NCBI GenBank assembly: GCA_947497185.1
Contig: CANMFL010000008.1
Span: 62,001-126,000 of the forward strand
From: an uncultured Paracoccaceae bacterium
GTDB lineage: Bacteria; Pseudomonadota; Alphaproteobacteria; Rhodobacterales; Rhodobacteraceae
DNA length: 64,000 bases
Direction: 5' to 3'
Part shown: positions 23,757 through 32,729 of the stretch, in pieces
Layout: the number at the start of each line of letters is the position of its first letter
Position numbering within the stretch: the first letter of the stretch is position 1
Program-made: the position numbers and the translations under genes
The notes under the pieces: generated by a model
What the model saw: only the letters and a program-made list of their open reading frames with translations
What the model was told of the DNA's origin: nothing
Database searches by the model: none

Positions 23757-24512
23757 ATGGAAATTGCATTTGAACTTGTGCTGTTGCTGATGGCGGCGGC
23801 TTTTGTTGCGGGTATCGTGGACGCTATCGCGGGTGGTGGCGGTTTGATCACGCTGCCTGCTTTGGTTCTGGCGGGGGCGCCGCCTGTCACGGCGATTGCC
23901 ACGAACAAGGTGCAGGGCGTTTTCGGCGCTGGCATGGCCGCGTGGACTTACGGACGGGCGGGGCATGTTGATCTGCGCGCGCAGCTTGGTCCTGCTGCAA
24001 TCGCGTTTTTCGCGGCTGTGGTGGGCGCATTCTTGACCGCGCAACTGCCGACGGACGTAATTAAATTCGGGTTGCCGGTTCTATTGATCGCGATTGCGCT
24101 GTTCTTTGCATTCAAGCCCGGATTGAACGACCTCGACCGCACGCGCAAAATTAGCGCCGGCGTTTTTGTGGTGACGCTAGTGCCGTTGGTCGCGTTCTAC
24201 GACGGGTTGATCGGGCCGGGGGCCGGTGCGTTCTATATGATCGGTTTTGTGGCGCTGGCAGGGTTTGGGGTGCTGAAAGCGACGGCGCATACCAAGCTTC
24301 TGAACTTCGCATCAAACCTCGGCGGGATCGTGGCTTATGCGCTGGTGGCAGAGCCATGGTGGATCGTCGGCCTGATGATGGGTGCGGCGCAAATCGCGGG
24401 CGCTGCGGTTGGGGCGCGGCTGGCGATGCGTGTCGGCGCAAAGCTGATCAAACCGGTGGTTGTGACAGCCGCAACCGCACTGGCGCTGCGTCTGTTGTGG
24501 GACATGATGTAA
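23757..24512 (+). CDS. TSUP-family (TauE/SafE) membrane transporter
   Basis: 251 aa, starting at the base after the metC stop. Eight or so hydrophobic helices. The N-terminal repeat motif AGIVDAIAGGGGLITLPALV is the signature of TauE/SafE (TSUP) transporters, which export or import sulfite, sulfonates and related anions; a second half repeats the pattern (FYDGLIGPGAGAFYMIGF). Lying with a sulfur amino-acid lyase it may handle a sulfur compound, but the substrate is not readable from the sequence. Confidence 0.88.
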   Translation: MEIAFELVLLLMAAAFVAGIVDAIAGGGGLITLPALVLAGAPPVTAIATNKVQGVFGAGMAAWTYGRAGHVDLRAQLGPAAIAFFAAVVGAFLTAQLPTDVIKFGLPVLLIAIALFFAFKPGLNDLDRTRKISAGVFVVTLVPLVAFYDGLIGPGAGAFYMIGFVALAGFGVLKATAHTKLLNFASNLGGIVAYALVAEPWWIVGLMMGAAQIAGAAVGARLAMRVGAKLIKPVVVTAATALALRLLWDMM

Positions 24513-24542
24513 AAATGTCCGGACCAATGATCCAGACATTTT
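24512..24542. terminator. Bidirectional terminator between the TSUP gene and the response regulator
   Basis: Stem AAAATGTC (24512-24519) with GACATTTT (24535-24542), extended by GGA/TCC (24521-24523 and 24531-24533). The A/T ends give a U-run in either direction. It lies between two convergent genes. Confidence 0.65.
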
Positions 24543-24565
24543 GAGATGCGAACTGTCGTCTAGGG

Positions 24566-25252
24566 TCAGGCGACCAAGCGGTAACCGCCTGATTCAGTCA
24601 CCAGCAAACGGGCATTTGACGGATCAGGTTCGATCTTCTGACGCAGGCGGTAGATGTGCGTCTCTAGTGTGTGAGTCGTCACACCTGCATTGTAGCCCCA
24701 GACCTCGTGCAGCAGCACATCGCGGGCTACGACGCCTTCGGTTGCGCGGTACAGAAACTTGAGAATGTTGGTTTCTTTTTCTGTCAGGCGCACCTTCTTG
24801 TCGTCTTCGGTCACAAGTAGCTTTTGCGCAGGTTGGAACGTATATGGCCCGAGTTGGAAAACGGCGTCTTCGGATTGTTCATGAGTACGCAACTGCGACC
24901 GGATGCGGGCCAGCAGAACGGGAAATTTAAACGGTTTGGACACATAATCGTTCGCGCCAGCGTCCAGACCGTAAATCGTGTCTGCATCGCTGTCTTGTGC
25001 GGTTAACATCACGATAGGGCATTTCACGCCTTGTTTGCGCATCAAGCGGCACAATTCGCGCCCATCAGTGTCGGGCAGACCGACATCTAAAATTACGAGA
25101 TCGTAAATGCTTTCCTTGGCTTTCACCATTGCGCTCGCGCCGTCGTCGGCTTCGAACACGTCGAAATCTTCGGTCATAATCAACTGCTCACCCAGCGCTT
25201 CGCGCAGGTCGTCGTCATCATCGACGAGCAGGATTTTTTTGAGTTGTGGCAT
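24566..25252 (-). CDS. OmpR/PhoB-family response regulator (CenR-like)
   Basis: 228 aa. Receiver domain residues 1-120 with acidic pocket DDDDD at 11-15, phospho-acceptor D56 (VILDVGLPD), T/A switch and SKPFKFP lysine near 104. C-terminal winged helix (LTEKETNILKFLYRATEGVV; TLETHIYRLRQKIEPD). No histidine kinase is adjacent, so it is an orphan regulator. The sequence reminds me of CenR, the essential envelope regulator of Rhodobacter and Caulobacter, but I would not fix the name without alignment. Convergent with the TSUP gene and divergent from ribA. Confidence 0.88.
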   Translation of the reverse strand: MPQLKKILLVDDDDDLREALGEQLIMTEDFDVFEADDGASAMVKAKESIYDLVILDVGLPDTDGRELCRLMRKQGVKCPIVMLTAQDSDADTIYGLDAGANDYVSKPFKFPVLLARIRSQLRTHEQSEDAVFQLGPYTFQPAQKLLVTEDDKKVRLTEKETNILKFLYRATEGVVARDVLLHEVWGYNAGVTTHTLETHIYRLRQKIEPDPSNARLLVTESGGYRLVA

Positions 25253-25412
25253 TGGGGGGTATCCTTCGTTGTTACCCTAAAAGGTATCGCAAAATGACTG
25301 TGTGACAAGAACGAGCGCGTGCGCCTCACAGGCTCGTGTGGTTTGATAAGGTGAATGTTTCACTTTTGCCGTCAAACGGGTATCTGCTGAAACAATTGAT
25401 AGAGGAAACGCC

Positions 25413-26498
25413 GTGAGTTTTGCACCAGATATTACAGAACGATTGGCACGTGCGCGGGCTGACCTGCGGATGGGGGTCCCTGTTGTGGTGACAACCAAAG
25501 GCGAATCCGGCTCATTATTGGTCATGGCCGCCGAGACATTGGACAATCGGCGACTAGCGGATCTGCGGCTTTTGGGCGGTACTCCGGTGATTGCTGTGAC
25601 GGGACGACGCGCAGAAACGCTTAAGGCGCGGGCTTATGATGGTGACATCGCGCGGGTTGTGCTGCCAGTTGATGCGGGGCTCGCGTGGGTGCAAGCCATC
25701 GCTGATCCGGCAGACGATCTGATTGCGCCTATGAAGGGACCGCTGTCTACATTGCGAGACGGACCCGCCGACGCGCACCGCGCCGCGATCACATTGATCA
25801 AAGCGGCACGACTGTTGCCAGCGGCAGTATGTCTAGATGTCGCCGCCGGTTTCGCGGGCGATCACGATCTGACAGCGGTGCCCGCCCACGCAATCATGGA
25901 CACAAGCCTATCACCGCTCGCCCCACTGATCGCTGCACGCCTGCCAATGGAGGCATCCGAGGCGGGGCGCCTGCACATTTTCCGGCCTGAAGACGGGGCA
26001 GAAGAACATTACGCAATTGAAGTTGGCAAACCGGATCGGTCGCTACCAGTTCTCGCAAGACTACATTCTGCTTGTTTCACGGGCGACGTGCTGGGGTCAC
26101 TGAAGTGCGACTGCGGGCCTCAACTACGCGGAGCATTGGCGGCGATGGGGGCCGAAGGACAGGGTGTTCTATTATACCTGAACCAAGAGGGACGCGGTAT
26201 CGGGCTTGCCAACAAAATGCGGGCCTACTCGTTACAGGATCAAGGCTTTGATACTGTGGAAGCCAACCACAGGCTAGGTTTCGAGGACGACGAACGTGAT
26301 TTCCGGATCGGTGCTGAGATTCTCAAACGCATGGGGTTCAGTGCTGTGCGGTTGCTGACAAACAATCCGGCCAAAATTGCGAAAATGGAAGACGCAGGCG
26401 TCAAGGTGGCCGAGCGCGTGCCGCTGAAGGTCGGCGAAAATCGTCATAATGTGGCTTATCTTGCGACCAAGGCCGCGAAGTCCGGGCATTTGTTATGA
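25413..26498 (+). CDS. ribA: GTP cyclohydrolase II
   Basis: 361 aa. The C-terminal ~200 residues are GTP cyclohydrolase II: zinc ligands in CFTGDVLGSLKCDCG, the catalytic block LYLNQEGRGIGLANKM, and RLLTNNPAKIAKM near the end. The N-terminal ~150 residues form an extra domain common in alphaproteobacterial RibA proteins that does not carry the acidic motif of a working RibB. It makes 2,5-diamino-6-ribosylamino-pyrimidinone phosphate, the first step of riboflavin synthesis. It is not clustered with other rib genes here. Confidence 0.92.
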   Translation: MSFAPDITERLARARADLRMGVPVVVTTKGESGSLLVMAAETLDNRRLADLRLLGGTPVIAVTGRRAETLKARAYDGDIARVVLPVDAGLAWVQAIADPADDLIAPMKGPLSTLRDGPADAHRAAITLIKAARLLPAAVCLDVAAGFAGDHDLTAVPAHAIMDTSLSPLAPLIAARLPMEASEAGRLHIFRPEDGAEEHYAIEVGKPDRSLPVLARLHSACFTGDVLGSLKCDCGPQLRGALAAMGAEGQGVLLYLNQEGRGIGLANKMRAYSLQDQGFDTVEANHRLGFEDDERDFRIGAEILKRMGFSAVRLLTNNPAKIAKMEDAGVKVAERVPLKVGENRHNVAYLATKAAKSGHLL

Positions 26499-26510
26499 GT
26501 GTAGGTGCCT

Positions 26511-26540
26511 CCGGCGGGAGTTGTTTCGGCGAAATGAAGA
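26511..26540 (+). repeat. Dispersed GAGTTGTTT...GGCGAAATGAAG motif (copy 2)
   Basis: CCGGCGGGAGTTGTTTCGGC followed by GAAATGAAGA, 12 bp after the ribA stop. Same motif as at 21681, 32691 and 52775. Confidence 0.5.
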
Positions 26541-26553
26541 TGGGGTCTCGCGC

Positions 26554-27048
26554 ATGACGTCGACTGATCTTGTTGTTACGCCGAGCGGCGTGCGTTTCAT
26601 GGGGCGGCGGTTTGCTTGCACGATTGGGCGCGGTGGGCTGACGGATCATAAGGTTGAAGGCGACATGGCGACGCCGCGCGGCGTGCATCGGGTTGTGGGA
26701 ATGCTGTATCGTCCCGACCGGATGGCAAAGCCCGCGGGTTGGGCGCGAGCAATTAGGCCCGGTGATCTGTGGTCAGATGATTTGGCCGACAATGAATACA
26801 ACCATTTGGTGCGGGTGCCACATGGATATAGCCACGAAAATCTGCGCCGCGCCGACCCTATGTATGATTTGATTCTTATCACGGATTGGAATTGGCCCAA
26901 TGCGGTAAAGGGACGTGGGTCTGCGATCTTTATTCACCAATGGCGGGGACCAGGGCGTCCAACTGCAGGCTGTGTTGCGTTTCGTCGTGACCATTTAAGA
27001 TGGATTGCAGCCCGTATTCGGCCAAAAACACGGGTTGTTATCGCATAA
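26554..27048 (+). CDS. L,D-transpeptidase-family (YkuD/ErfK) protein
   Basis: 164 aa from ATG 26554; the longer frame back to 26449 overlaps ribA and crosses an intergenic repeat, so it is rejected. The active-site signature appears as FIHQWRGPGRPTAGCVAF, with the H and the nucleophilic Cys near residue 143, and IGRGGLTDHKVEGDMATPRG near the start matches the substrate-loop 'DG.TP.G' pattern. No signal peptide is visible, which is common for short members of this family (DUF/COG3786-like). Likely role: peptidoglycan cross-linking or trimming. The start could lie slightly elsewhere. Confidence 0.8.
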   Translation: MTSTDLVVTPSGVRFMGRRFACTIGRGGLTDHKVEGDMATPRGVHRVVGMLYRPDRMAKPAGWARAIRPGDLWSDDLADNEYNHLVRVPHGYSHENLRRADPMYDLILITDWNWPNAVKGRGSAIFIHQWRGPGRPTAGCVAFRRDHLRWIAARIRPKTRVVIA

Positions 27049-27099
27049 CCGCTGGACCTTGCCCCATATTCCGGTCCAAACGGACAAGGAATTTAAGAC

Positions 27100-27603
27100 A
27101 TGAAACACCAAGGCCTCTTTATGACCCCCGACCAGATTGCTCAGCTCCCTTATCGTCCCTGCGTTGGCATTATGCTTGCGAACCCGCGTGGGCATATCTT
27201 TGTGGGGCAACGGCTGGATCGGGATCAGGACGCTTGGCAGATGCCACAAGGTGGCGTTGATAAAGGCGAGACCACCCGCGATGCTGCGATCCGCGAATTG
27301 TGGGAAGAAACCGGCGTTACGGACAAGCTGATCACGATTGAAGCTGAAAGTGCGGGGTTGATCCCCTATGATCTGCCGCATGCGATTGTGCCGAATATCT
27401 GGAAAGGCAAATATCGCGGCCAAGAGCAAAAGTGGTTCTTGCTGCGCTATCACGGTACTGATGCTGACATTAACATCGCGACCGAGCACCCTGAGTTTTC
27501 CGAATGGAAATGGATGCATAAGGACGAGCTTGTCGACAACATCGTGCCGTTCAAGCGTGAGGTCTATGAGGCGGTTCTCGCGGAATTCTCATCTAAACTG
27601 TGA
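27100..27603 (+). CDS. rppH: RNA pyrophosphohydrolase
   Basis: 167 aa (or 160 from the ATG at 27121). Nudix box [20 protein letters not shown] near residue 47, preceded by [20 protein letters not shown] and followed by WFLLRYHG, the standard order of RppH/NudH, which removes pyrophosphate from the 5' end of mRNA and triggers decay. Length fits the alphaproteobacterial form. Stands alone, 51 bp after the L,D-transpeptidase gene. Confidence 0.93.
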   Translation: MKHQGLFMTPDQIAQLPYRPCVGIMLANPRGHIFVGQRLDRDQDAWQMPQGGVDKGETTRDAAIRELWEETGVTDKLITIEAESAGLIPYDLPHAIVPNIWKGKYRGQEQKWFLLRYHGTDADINIATEHPEFSEWKWMHKDELVDNIVPFKREVYEAVLAEFSSKL

Positions 27604-27655
27604 CGGCGTGTTAAAAAACTATTCCCCTTTAGCCGGAATGATCTAAGATTCTGTC

Positions 27656-28516
27656 ATGGATAGTAAAAAGTTTGATAGCCGCTCTGTAGGTTTAGATATC
27701 GGTTTGTCGTTTTCACGGTGGCTCACGGGTCGCGAAAACCTTCACTACGGGATATGGGATGGGCTTGATATTTGCGCGGGCAATGTTGGCACCGCGCAAG
27801 AAGCCTATACCGAAAAGCTGTTTGATCTGCTGCCAGAGGGTCCGCTGCGTATTCTTGATATTGGCGGCGGTGCGGGCGAGACGGGTAAAAAGCTGATCGC
27901 TCTTGGTCACAGCGTCGAGATCGTTGTGCCAAGCGCATATCTGGCTGAACGCTGCCGTGTGAACGCGCCAGAAGCCGTAGTTCATGAGGCTATGTTTGAA
28001 GATGCTACCCTGACAGGCCTGTTTGATCTGTGTCTCTTTTCAGAAAGCTATCAGTACATCCCGCTGGATCAGGGGATTCCCAAATGTCTTGCATTGTTGA
28101 AGCCGAATGGTCACATCCTGATCGCGGATTGCTTTCGCAGCGAAAGCTTTGCGCCCGATAAAGTGCAAGCGACGGTCGGCGGTGGTCATCCGATTGCGAA
28201 ATTCCACGCATTTCTGGAAAGCCAACCGCTGGATTTGATCTCGTCCGAAGATATTACCACCAGCGTCGCACCGTCGATTGATGTCGAACAGGGACTGTTC
28301 AATGTGGTCGGCTATGGAATGGGTCGTGTTGACGCGCAGCTGGCGGCGCAACGCCCGAAGACACGATCGTTGGTCCATTGGGTGATCCGTCGTGTGTTGT
28401 CGCCGCGCAAGCGGGCGCGTCTGGATCAGCGACTGAACCAGCAGACCCGCACCGCTGCGCATTTTACGGCGAATAACATCTACCTGTTGCTGAAGCTGCA
28501 AAAGCGGGCTTCTTAG
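27656..28516 (+). CDS. SAM-dependent methyltransferase (class I), target unknown
   Basis: 286 aa. The Rossmann motif I is ILDIGGGAGETGKKLIALG at about residue 65, followed by motif II-like SVEIVVPSAYLAERC and LLKPNGHILIADCFRS near 150. The N-terminal 50 residues (LSFSRWLTGRENLHYGIWDG) resemble the Coq5/Erg6 type 'H.G.W'. The C-terminal 80 residues are helical and basic. The substrate is unknown; a small lipid or quinone-type molecule is plausible from the N-terminus. It overlaps by 4 bp the stop of the convergent WYL regulator gene. Confidence 0.8.
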   Translation: MDSKKFDSRSVGLDIGLSFSRWLTGRENLHYGIWDGLDICAGNVGTAQEAYTEKLFDLLPEGPLRILDIGGGAGETGKKLIALGHSVEIVVPSAYLAERCRVNAPEAVVHEAMFEDATLTGLFDLCLFSESYQYIPLDQGIPKCLALLKPNGHILIADCFRSESFAPDKVQATVGGGHPIAKFHAFLESQPLDLISSEDITTSVAPSIDVEQGLFNVVGYGMGRVDAQLAAQRPKTRSLVHWVIRRVLSPRKRARLDQRLNQQTRTAAHFTANNIYLLLKLQKRAS

Positions 28517-29232
28517 GCTAGGGATGTGCCGCTGCTCTTTTTCGCGGCGACTTCAGCTTTAATTTTGGCAAGTGCCGCTTGCAACATCGGCACGCGACGC
28601 GGTCGAAAGCTTTGATCGGTCACAATAAGATCGCGCATGCGGTCCAGTCTGAACACGCGGCTATCGTTGCGCAGATGACACCAGCCCAAAACGCAATGTT
28701 TGTCCTGTAGAAACACGATGCCAAGCGGATCAATCGTGCGGGCCGTTTGCGCGTCTTTGCCGTCAACGTAACTGAAAGAAACCGACCATTCGTCCCATGT
28801 GGCACGGCGCAGCACAGCTACATCGATCCCCGGTTTAGGAGGCGGGAAAATACGGTTCACAGCGAGGACGGCATGTTTCAGACGGTGCGCTTGGGCGCTG
28901 GGCAGTCGCGCGTGCAGCTTGGTTAATGCAGTCGCAGCAGCTGTGGCCAGAGCCGGATCACCGATGGCTTGCACGTCGCGCAGGCCTAGAACCAACGCTT
29001 CGATTTCTTCGTCGTTGAACATCATCGGCGGCAGGGCGGGGTCTTCGGTCAAGGCGTATCCGTAGCCCGCCGTCCCGTCGATCACAGCTCCAAGGCCGCG
29101 TAACGCGTCAATATCACGGTAGAGCGTGCGTTCGGACACGCCTGTCTCGTGCGTCAAAAGCGCTGCGGTGACGGGTGGATAATGGTTGCGCAAGGCTTGC
29201 ATCAATTGGAAGAGGCGATTTGTGCGGGTCAT
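28513..29232 (-). CDS. YafY-type HTH/WYL-domain regulator
   Basis: 239 aa. N-terminal HTH_11 winged helix (RLFQLMQALRNHYPPVTAAL; GVSERTLYRDIDALRGLGAV), then a WYL domain from about residue 135 (VSFSYVDGKDAQTARTIDPL; VLGWCHLRNDSRVFRLDRM). This family senses nucleotides or other small ligands and regulates nearby genes. It is divergent from the GST gene with an 79-bp gap, so GST-DUF1801 is its likely target. Confidence 0.9.
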   Translation of the reverse strand: MTRTNRLFQLMQALRNHYPPVTAALLTHETGVSERTLYRDIDALRGLGAVIDGTAGYGYALTEDPALPPMMFNDEEIEALVLGLRDVQAIGDPALATAAATALTKLHARLPSAQAHRLKHAVLAVNRIFPPPKPGIDVAVLRRATWDEWSVSFSYVDGKDAQTARTIDPLGIVFLQDKHCVLGWCHLRNDSRVFRLDRMRDLIVTDQSFRPRRVPMLQAALAKIKAEVAAKKSSGTSLA

Positions 29233-29311
29233 GCTCCATCATATCACACATCCTGACAAAAATTGACAGGAGGGCGTCTTAGACATGGGGCAACGCAATA
29301 GGAGCCATCAC

Positions 29312-30004
29312 ATGTACGCCCTCATTACCTTCAAAGCCGGATTCGGCAATGTCAGCTACGGCCCGTTCTGCGTCAAATCCATTTGGATGCTCAATCATGC
29401 GGGCGTGACTTGGCAACGGGAAGACACGCCTGACCCGCGCAAGTACGAACACAGCAAATTGCCGGTGCTACGGGTTGGCGACCGTCTGATTGCCGATAGC
29501 GACAACATCCGGCTCTTCCTTGAACAGCAAGGCACGGATTTTTGGGGTGCTACCAGTGCGCGTGATCAAGCGATGGGACGTGCGCTGATCCGTATGGTCG
29601 AAGATCACATGTATTTTCATGTCGTGATGGATCGTTGGTTCGATGATCGTGTGTGGCCGATTGTCAGGGATGCCTATTTCACCGACATGCCCAAGATCAT
29701 TCGCGGGATGGTCACAAACGGCATTCGCAAGGCATTGCGCAAAGGGCTGCATGCGCAGGGGCTTCTGCGACTAACGACGGACCAACGGCTTGTGCGACTT
29801 GAACAAGACCTCGCCGCCATTAGGGCGCTGTTAACGCAGCATACCTTCATATTGTGCGACAAGCCGACTTTGCCAGATTTCTCGGTGGCGTCGATCCTGT
29901 CAAACTTCGTCGCCACACCAGTCGAGACGGCATCGTCCTTGCGTGTATCGAACGATCCGGTTTTGATGGCTTACATTACGCGCATGAAGGAGATGTTCGA
30001 TTGA
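29312..30004 (+). CDS. Glutathione S-transferase-family protein
   Basis: 230 aa from ATG 29312 (MYALITFKAGFG), with TAGGAGCC upstream; the 9-residue extension to 29285 is poorly supported. Thioredoxin-like N-terminal half (YGPFCVKSIWMLNHAGVTW; KLPVLRVGDRLIADSDNI) and helical C-terminal half, the layout of the Metaxin/failed-axon-like GST group. Substrate unknown. It is coupled to the next gene, whose TTG start overlaps this stop codon, and lies divergent from a WYL regulator. Confidence 0.85.
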   Translation: MYALITFKAGFGNVSYGPFCVKSIWMLNHAGVTWQREDTPDPRKYEHSKLPVLRVGDRLIADSDNIRLFLEQQGTDFWGATSARDQAMGRALIRMVEDHMYFHVVMDRWFDDRVWPIVRDAYFTDMPKIIRGMVTNGIRKALRKGLHAQGLLRLTTDQRLVRLEQDLAAIRALLTQHTFILCDKPTLPDFSVASILSNFVATPVETASSLRVSNDPVLMAYITRMKEMFD

Positions 30005-30399
30005 CCCCATTCCAAGATGACGCTGTCCGTGCAGCCCTTGATGCGATCCCAGAGCCCGAACGTGCAGGTCTGTTGCGATTGCGCGAATTGATCCTGAAAA
30101 TCGGGGCGTCCCTACCCGAAGTAGCCAGCGTAACCGAAGGGTTGCGTTGGGGGCAGCCTGCCTATCTGACGCCAGCGCGGGTTGGCTCCACAATCCGGTT
30201 GGGTGTGCCAAAGAACGGTGGTTTCGCGATATATGCAAGCTGCCAATCGACGATCATCAGCGATTTTGCCGAAGCCTATCCGGGCTGGGACACGATTGAA
30301 GGGAACCGTGCGGTTGTTTTCAATGAGGCGTCCGAAATTGACCCTGTGCGACACGGGGCATTGATCCGTTCCGCGCTGACGTATCACTTGAAAAAGTAG
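30001..30399 (+). CDS. DUF1801 protein with a TTG start
   Basis: 132 aa from TTG 30001, which overlaps the GST stop (TTGA) and is preceded by AAGGAGAT 8 nt upstream; upstream ATGs lie deep inside the GST gene. The block SVTEGLRWGQPAYLT followed by GSTIRLGVPKNGGFAIY is the YdhG/DUF1801 pattern ('E...W..P.Y') of small, iron-chaperone-like proteins. Its function is not established. It ends one base before the convergent rnr stop. Confidence 0.82.
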   Translation: MTPFQDDAVRAALDAIPEPERAGLLRLRELILKIGASLPEVASVTEGLRWGQPAYLTPARVGSTIRLGVPKNGGFAIYASCQSTIISDFAEAYPGWDTIEGNRAVVFNEASEIDPVRHGALIRSALTYHLKK

Positions 30400-32646
30400 C
30401 TATTTTCGGGTGCGTTTGACCTTGCGTTTGACCTTTGCAGCCTTCTTTTTCGCGGACCCTGCACGCCTGCGCACAGGTGCGCCACGACGCCCACGACTAG
30501 AGCCGCGGGGCAGGGACTTCCCCTCGATTTCAAGCAGTTCGACGATCAGGCCACCTGTGACTGGCATGGCTTCGGCTAATGTCACTTTCACCCGCTGGCC
30601 CAGCGCAATCACAAGGCCGCTGTCCGATCCCATCAGGGTTTGACTATCGGCGTCGTATTGGAAGAATTCATTGCCTAGGCTGCGCATCGGGACCATGCCA
30701 TCGGCACCCGTCTCGTCTAGTTTCACAAACACGCCAAACTTTGCGATGCCACTGATCCGGCCTGACATTTCGGCCCCAACACGTTCTGACAAAAATGCGG
30801 CGAGGTAGCGGTCTGTCGTGTCGCGCTCTGCAACCATCGACCGACGTTCGGTGTCGGAAATCGCCTTGGCTGTTTCATCCAATCGGGCAGCATCATCGGG
30901 GGACAAACCGTCGTCACCCCAGCCATGCGACGACACCAAAGCACGATGTACGATCAAATCAGCATAGCGCCGAATAGGCGATGTGAAGTGGGCATAGGCC
31001 CTGAGCGCGAGGCCAAAGTGACCGAAATTTTCAGCGTTATAATAGGCTTGGGTCATCGACCGTAGCGTCGCGATATTCACCAGTTCAGCGTCATCGGTGC
31101 CGCGTGCTTGATCCAGTAGGCGGTTCAAGTGGGCGGTCTGTAACACTTGCCCTTTGGCCAATGTCAAACCAGAGGCATGAACAACCTCGCGCAGCGCATC
31201 CAGTTTCGCTTGGGTCGGTTCTTCGTGAACGCGGAATAGTTGCGGCGATTTCTTTGCGATCAGTGTCTCGGCAGCGGCGACATTGGCCAGCACCATGAAT
31301 TCTTCGATCAGTTTGTGAGCGTCAAGACGATCCTTGAAGTTCACCGAAGTCACCTTGCCCTCGTCGTTCAGTTCGATCCTGCGTTCCGGCAGGTCTAGCT
31401 CTAACGGTTGACGACAGGCACGGGCACGTAAAAGCGCGGCATAAGCGCCATATAGCGGCTTCAGAACATCATCCAAAAGAGGCGCGGTCTTGGCGTTCGG
31501 ATTGCCGTCAATTGCGTCTTGGACTTCTTCGTAATGAAGCGACGCAGCAGAGCGCATCAAGGCACGGTGGAACTTGTGACCCGTCTTGTTGCCTTCGGCA
31601 TCAATCGTCATAGCCACGGCGAGACAGGCCCGATCCACACCTTCGTGCAGCGAACACAAGTCACCGGACAAAACATCGGGTAACATCGGCACAACGCGGT
31701 CGGGGAAATAGGTGGAATTGCCACGCTTGCGCGCCTCGCGGTCCAACTCAGACCCCGGCGTCACGTAATAGGCGACATCAGCAATCGCGACCCAGATCGT
31801 AAAGGTGCCGTTCGCGTGTGCCTCGACATAACAGGCATCATCGTGGTCACGCGCGTCAGACGGGTCAATCGTCACAAGCGGCAGACCACGTAGATCGGTG
31901 CGTTGGGCCAGAGGCGCACCCGTTTTGGAGTCTGCTTCGGCGATCACGGCGTCAGGGAAATGGTCGGGAATACCGTGTTGTTGGATTGCAATGAGCGATA
32001 CGGCGCGCGGCGCGGTTGGATCACCAAGGCGCGCAACCACGCGGGCCTTAGGCAGGCCCATCCGACCTTTTGGTCCGGTCTGTTCCGCCTCGATCAATTC
32101 ACCGTCTTTGGCGTCATGTGTCAAACCGGCAGGAATGATCCATTCCTTGGTCGAACCTTTATCAACGGGCAGCAAGCGACCGCCTTCGGCTCCTTTGCGA
32201 AAAATACCCAACAGGCGCAACGGGTTCTCACCGATCTGGCGGATAATACGGGCGGTGTGGGTGTAATCTTCACCTGAAACTTCGGTCAACCGGCCCAAGA
32301 ACCGCTGACCCGCAGCCAAGGCAGGGTCGCTATCACGCAATGTCATCAGGATACGCGGGACATCGCCGTCGCCAGCCCATTCCAGCGGTTTCGCGTAAAG
32401 ATCGCCATCAGCGTCGACACCTGTGACCTCGCAAACAGTGACGGGCGGCAACACATTCGCGTCGCGGTACGAACTGCGCCGCTTAGACAGTTTCCCTTCG
32501 GCTTCGAGCTCTTTGAGCACGCGTTTCAGATCAATCCGAGCGGCCCCTTTGATACCAAAGGCTTTGGCAATGTCGCGCTTGGCGGCTTTTGTGGGGTGAT
32601 CGGAAATCCACGTCAGGATTTCGGCTTTTGAAGGAATGCTGTTCAT
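30400..32646 (-). CDS. rnr: Ribonuclease R
   Basis: 748 aa. N-terminal HTH-like region, cold-shock domains, then the RNB catalytic domain with DPSDARDHDDACYVE (metal-binding aspartates) near residue 265 and NSTYFPDRVVPMLP. S1 domain near 640 (GRISGIAKFGVFVKLDETG) and a C-terminal lysine/arginine-rich tail (KKKAAKVKRKVKRTRK). This is the full RNase R order. It degrades structured RNA 3' to 5'. Its stop abuts the convergent DUF1801 gene without any spacer. Confidence 0.96.
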   Translation of the reverse strand: MNSIPSKAEILTWISDHPTKAAKRDIAKAFGIKGAARIDLKRVLKELEAEGKLSKRRSSYRDANVLPPVTVCEVTGVDADGDLYAKPLEWAGDGDVPRILMTLRDSDPALAAGQRFLGRLTEVSGEDYTHTARIIRQIGENPLRLLGIFRKGAEGGRLLPVDKGSTKEWIIPAGLTHDAKDGELIEAEQTGPKGRMGLPKARVVARLGDPTAPRAVSLIAIQQHGIPDHFPDAVIAEADSKTGAPLAQRTDLRGLPLVTIDPSDARDHDDACYVEAHANGTFTIWVAIADVAYYVTPGSELDREARKRGNSTYFPDRVVPMLPDVLSGDLCSLHEGVDRACLAVAMTIDAEGNKTGHKFHRALMRSAASLHYEEVQDAIDGNPNAKTAPLLDDVLKPLYGAYAALLRARACRQPLELDLPERRIELNDEGKVTSVNFKDRLDAHKLIEEFMVLANVAAAETLIAKKSPQLFRVHEEPTQAKLDALREVVHASGLTLAKGQVLQTAHLNRLLDQARGTDDAELVNIATLRSMTQAYYNAENFGHFGLALRAYAHFTSPIRRYADLIVHRALVSSHGWGDDGLSPDDAARLDETAKAISDTERRSMVAERDTTDRYLAAFLSERVGAEMSGRISGIAKFGVFVKLDETGADGMVPMRSLGNEFFQYDADSQTLMGSDSGLVIALGQRVKVTLAEAMPVTGGLIVELLEIEGKSLPRGSSRGRRGAPVRRRAGSAKKKAAKVKRKVKRTRK

Positions 32647-32673
32647 GGGGATGCCTTACCATGCAAGGCTGCA

Positions 32674-32720
32674 CGGGGGCCAGCCCCCGCACCCCCGGAG
32701 TTGTTTGGGCAAAATGAAAC
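32674..32720. repeat. GC palindrome plus dispersed GGAGTTGTTT motif (copy 3)
   Basis: CGGGGGC-CA-GCCCCCG (32674-32689, 2-nt loop) followed by ACCCCCGGAGTTGTTTGGGC and AAAATGAAAC. The same palindrome-plus-CCCCCGGA order is seen after xthA (43502). A Rhodobacteraceae-type intergenic repeat between the GNAT gene and rnr. Confidence 0.6.
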
Positions 32721-32729
32721 TTAAAGTCT

